Positions 1 through 5,121 of a stretch of DNA of 5,121 bases are shown here, one piece after another. The DNA lies in assembly GCA_014762585.1 (NCBI GenBank), contig JABURN010000029.1, positions 1-5,121 on the forward strand, read 5' to 3'. Source of the DNA: Methylophaga sp. (lineage in GTDB: Bacteria > Pseudomonadota > Gammaproteobacteria > Nitrosococcales > Methylophagaceae). Numbering within the stretch: position 1 is the first letter of the stretch; every line of letters starts with the position of its first letter. Under the pieces are notes generated by a model. That model was given only the letters and a program-made list of their open reading frames with translations, ran no database searches and was not told the origin of the DNA. A program made the translations under genes and the position numbers.

Positions 1-31
1 GCCATGAGCAGACGGTATCGTTCAGTTTATC

Positions 32-40
32 TGCTATAAT
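32..40 (+). promoter_or_regulatory. Predicted extended -10 promoter of metH
   Basis: TGCTATAAT contains a perfect sigma-70 -10 hexamer (TATAAT, 35-40) preceded by the extended -10 element TGn (32-34). No good -35 box sits 16-18 bases upstream (bases 11-18 read GACGGTAT), which fits an extended -10 promoter that can work without one. Transcription would start near 46-48, giving a leader of about 40 bases before metH. This is the only promoter-like match I see ahead of the three genes, so it may drive the whole cluster. Prediction from motif only. Confidence 0.6.
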
Positions 41-41
41 T

Positions 42-82
42 CACGGTTTTCCAAAGTGTAACTGTTTGACAGGAAAACCGTG
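42..82. repeat. Perfect 11-bp inverted repeat in the metH leader
   Basis: CACGGTTTTCC (42-52) is the exact reverse complement of GGAAAACCGTG (72-82), with a 19-base spacer (53-71). The arm centres are 30 bp apart, about three helical turns. The left arm overlaps the predicted transcription start. The right arm covers most of the AGGA ribosome binding site and a possible GTG start. It could be a two-half-site operator, or an RNA hairpin limiting translation. If transcription starts near 46-48 the RNA keeps only about 5-7 bp of the stem, which favours the operator reading. It does not look like a terminator: no T tract follows the right arm. I do not recognise the half-site as that of a known regulator. 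Confidence 0.6.
71..74 (+). promoter_or_regulatory. Ribosome binding site of metH (AGGA)
   Basis: AGGA is the only Shine-Dalgarno-like match before metH. It lies 11 bases before ATG 86 and 5 bases before GTG 80, so spacing is slightly long for the first and short for the second and does not settle the start. Three of its four bases lie in the right arm of the leader inverted repeat. Confidence 0.5.
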
Positions 83-85
83 TTA

Positions 86-3783
<3,698 letters not shown>

Positions 3784-3784
<1 letters not shown>

Positions 3785-3987
3785 TGAATGACGATATCGT
3801 TGATTTGCAGACAAGACTGGCGTTTCAGGATGGCCTGCTGGAACAGCTGAATGAGGTGGTGACCAGTCAACAACAGCAGATTGACCGGCTCGAAAGCCAG
3901 ATTGCCGCACTCAAATCCCAGATGGATAGCATGCATCAAACCCAACTGATGCAGCAAAGTGACGAACCACCGCCACCGCATTACTGA
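3784..3987 (+). CDS. slyX: SlyX family protein
   Basis: This 67-residue protein is a typical SlyX by length, by its nearly continuous coiled coil (about residues 4-52, rich in Leu, Gln and Glu with heptad-like spacing such as LEQLNEVV and IDRLESQIAAL), and by the family's hallmark C-terminal tail PPPPHY (62-67). There is no signal peptide or membrane segment, so it should be cytosolic and probably oligomerises through the coil. In E. coli slyX lies next to slyD; its function remains unknown. Here it is instead placed between metH and tmcA: its ATG shares one base with the metH TGA (TGATG), and its stop is five bases before the tmcA start. This points to translation coupled with both neighbours. 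The position gives no firm clue to function. Confidence 0.92.
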
Positions 3988-3992
3988 TTAAG

Positions 3993-5081
3993 ATGCAGCT
4001 GCCTCAACGCCATTGTCTTATCCTGCAGGGCGACAGCGACTGGCTCCAGCAACAGGCAGAGCAGGTCTATGAGAAAGCGGATAAAGCCAGGCGTTGCTGG
4101 TTATCCGAGCATCCAGATCGCACAGAGCAAGCCATCAGCACTAAGCAGGCTTTGCAGCAACTGGGTCGCAGCAACCAGCTGATTATCTTTGATGGTCGTC
4201 ATAAGTTTTCCGCTGATGCCTTCGGGGCGCTGATCGGCACGCTGAGTGCCGGTGGCTGGCTGCTGGTGTTATTGCCTGCGGTATTGCCGGATTCTTTGTG
4301 GTTACAGCGTTTCCTTAAAATCTGCGAACGCTATTCTGCAGTCAGGCGAATCCAGCAGGGCGAGACACTGCCTGAAATTAAACCGACTGAAACGACATCA
4401 GTCGCAGACATCACGCCGACATCAGAGCAACAAAAAGCGATTGAGTCAGTGTTGCATGTGGTCAGTGGTCATCGCCGCCGCCCCCTGGTCATTGCGTCGG
4501 ATCGTGGCCGTGGTAAAACCGCCTTGCTGGGCATGGCAGCGGCCGAACTGTTACGGCAGGGTAAGTCACGGGTTCTGGTGACGGCACCCTCAGTCAGCAA
4601 TATCGACACGCTGATGGAACACGCTGCTCGGCTGTTAAGCGATGCGAAGCGCGGTCAACACAGTCTGATCTGGCAGCAATCTGAGATCCGCTTTGTCGCC
4701 CCCGATGCTTTGCTTGCGGACAAACCGGCTGCAGACTTACTGATTGTCGATGAGGCGGCCGCCATTCCTGCACAAATGCTTGAGGCCATGTTGCAGCATT
4801 ATTCCCGTGTGGTGTTTGCTTCCACCGAACATGGTTATGAGGGCACAGGTCGGGGCTTTGCCGTTCGTTTCAAAAAGACCCTCGACAACTTAACGCCGAA
4901 CTGGCGGCAGATAAGGCTGACTCAGCCGGTGCGCTGGGCGGAGGGTGACAGACTGGAAGCCTTCAGTTTTGATGCATTACTGCTTGATGCCGAACCCGTA
5001 AATGCAGATCAACTCCCCGCTGAATCAGTTAGACAGGCCGTGTTTGCCGAGCTCAGTAAACAGCAACTGGCATCGGATTAA
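3993..5081 (+). CDS. tmcA: tRNA(Met) cytidine acetyltransferase TmcA, N-terminal and helicase half, ended by an in-frame stop
   Basis: TmcA uses ATP and acetyl-CoA to make N4-acetylcytidine at the wobble position (C34) of elongator tRNA-Met. These 362 residues match the first half of the family (E. coli about 671). The N-terminal domain (about 1-125) includes FDGRHKFSADAFGALIGTL (66-84) and LLVLLP (90-95). The RecD-like helicase module follows: Walker A RGRGKT (171-176, Lys175), Walker B with the family signature DEAAAIP (253-259), GYEGTGRGF (281-289) and QPVRWAEGD (311-319). The GNAT acetyltransferase and tRNA-binding domains are absent from this frame, because TAA 5079-5081 comes right after the helicase module. 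TmcA-like residues resume directly after the stop in the same frame, so the stop is probably premature. Taken alone the product could bind or hydrolyse ATP but could not acetylate. The ATG lies five bases after slyX with no clear Shine-Dalgarno site, so it probably depends on coupling. Identity is sure; whether the gene is intact is not. Confidence 0.9.
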   Translation: MQLPQRHCLILQGDSDWLQQQAEQVYEKADKARRCWLSEHPDRTEQAISTKQALQQLGRSNQLIIFDGRHKFSADAFGALIGTLSAGGWLLVLLPAVLPDSLWLQRFLKICERYSAVRRIQQGETLPEIKPTETTSVADITPTSEQQKAIESVLHVVSGHRRRPLVIASDRGRGKTALLGMAAAELLRQGKSRVLVTAPSVSNIDTLMEHAARLLSDAKRGQHSLIWQQSEIRFVAPDALLADKPAADLLIVDEAAAIPAQMLEAMLQHYSRVVFASTEHGYEGTGRGFAVRFKKTLDNLTPNWRQIRLTQPVRWAEGDRLEAFSFDALLLDAEPVNADQLPAESVRQAVFAELSKQQLASD

Positions 5082-5121
5082 ACCCTACTGAGAGAGGTAT
5101 TCGACGTGATGGTGATGGCGC
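5082..5121 (+). pseudogene. tmcA: Continuation of tmcA after the in-frame stop, cut by the window edge
   Basis: Read in the same frame as the upstream half, these bases give TLLREVFDVMVMA. This fits the stretch that leads from the helicase to the acetyltransferase module in TmcA (E. coli, from memory: TPLKVYQLLSGAHYRTSP). The window ends just where the conserved HYxT motif would be expected. Frame and family similarity both hold across the stop, so one substitution (for example GAA, CAA or AAA to TAA) explains it without an indel. It may be a pseudogene fragment, the start of a second separately translated ORF, or normal coding sequence if the stop is an error. Confidence 0.6.
5094..5098 (+). 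promoter_or_regulatory. Possible internal ribosome binding site for the second half of tmcA
   Basis: GAGGT, within GAGAGAGGT, is complementary to the 3' end of 16S rRNA. It lies seven bases before GTG 5106 and ten before ATG 5109, both in the tmcA frame. It sits only 12 bases after the TAA, a suitable place for ribosomes to restart. The same bases encode Arg-Glu-Val, so the match may be coincidence. Confidence 0.3.

Noticed and set aside
10..17. MetJ box-like sequence AGACGGTA
   Set aside because: It matches AGACGTCT only in the first five bases and is not repeated in tandem, as functional MetJ sites are.
66..71. TTGACA, a perfect -35 hexamer
   Set aside because: The bases 16-18 positions downstream (around 88-95, within the first metH codons) do not resemble a -10 box, and such a promoter would start inside metH.
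1..85. Cobalamin or S-adenosylhomocysteine riboswitch ahead of metH
   Set aside because: The predicted leader RNA is only about 40 bases, too short for a cobalamin riboswitch, and I see no conserved B12-box or SAH-riboswitch core.
5079..5081. TAA as the natural end of a short helicase-only gene
   Set aside because: The similarity to full-length TmcA runs on directly past the stop, so the gene appears to have been longer. Sequence beyond the window could still change this view.
5030..5121. Frameshift as the cause of the short tmcA frame
   Set aside because: TmcA-like residues continue in the same frame on both sides of the TAA, so a substitution is the simpler explanation.

Overview
The window looks like ordinary chromosome from a gammaproteobacterium with moderate G+C. 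The first protein follows E. coli MetH (recalled from memory) almost motif for motif. It is followed by SlyX and by TmcA, two families typical of Gammaproteobacteria. The sequence does not let me name a genus. There is no sign of a mobile element, tRNA, rRNA or CRISPR array.

Layout, all on the + strand: (1) Bases 1-85 are a short leader with an extended -10 promoter (TGCTATAAT, 32-40) and a perfect 11-bp inverted repeat (42-52 / 72-82) that covers the likely ribosome binding site of metH. (2) Bases 86-3784 are a complete metH, cobalamin-dependent methionine synthase, with all its domains and key ligands. (3) Bases 3784-3987 are slyX, a small coiled-coil protein whose start overlaps the metH stop by one base. 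(4) From 3993 the window holds the first half of tmcA, the enzyme that acetylates the wobble cytidine of elongator tRNA-Met. No terminator or promoter is visible between the genes, so they are probably co-transcribed. All three touch methionine or translation only loosely: MetH makes methionine, TmcA modifies the tRNA that reads AUG, and SlyX has no known role.

The most notable point is in tmcA. The reading frame stops at TAA 5079-5081, just after the helicase module. The same frame then continues past the stop with TmcA-like sequence to the window edge. The acetyltransferase half is therefore cut off by one in-frame stop, not by a frameshift. Just after the stop lie a Shine-Dalgarno-like GAGGT and in-frame GTG/ATG codons, so the gene may be a pseudogene, may contain a sequencing error, or may be split into two separately translated modules. 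The second point is the leader dyad of metH, which could act as an operator or as an RNA hairpin that hides the ribosome binding site.
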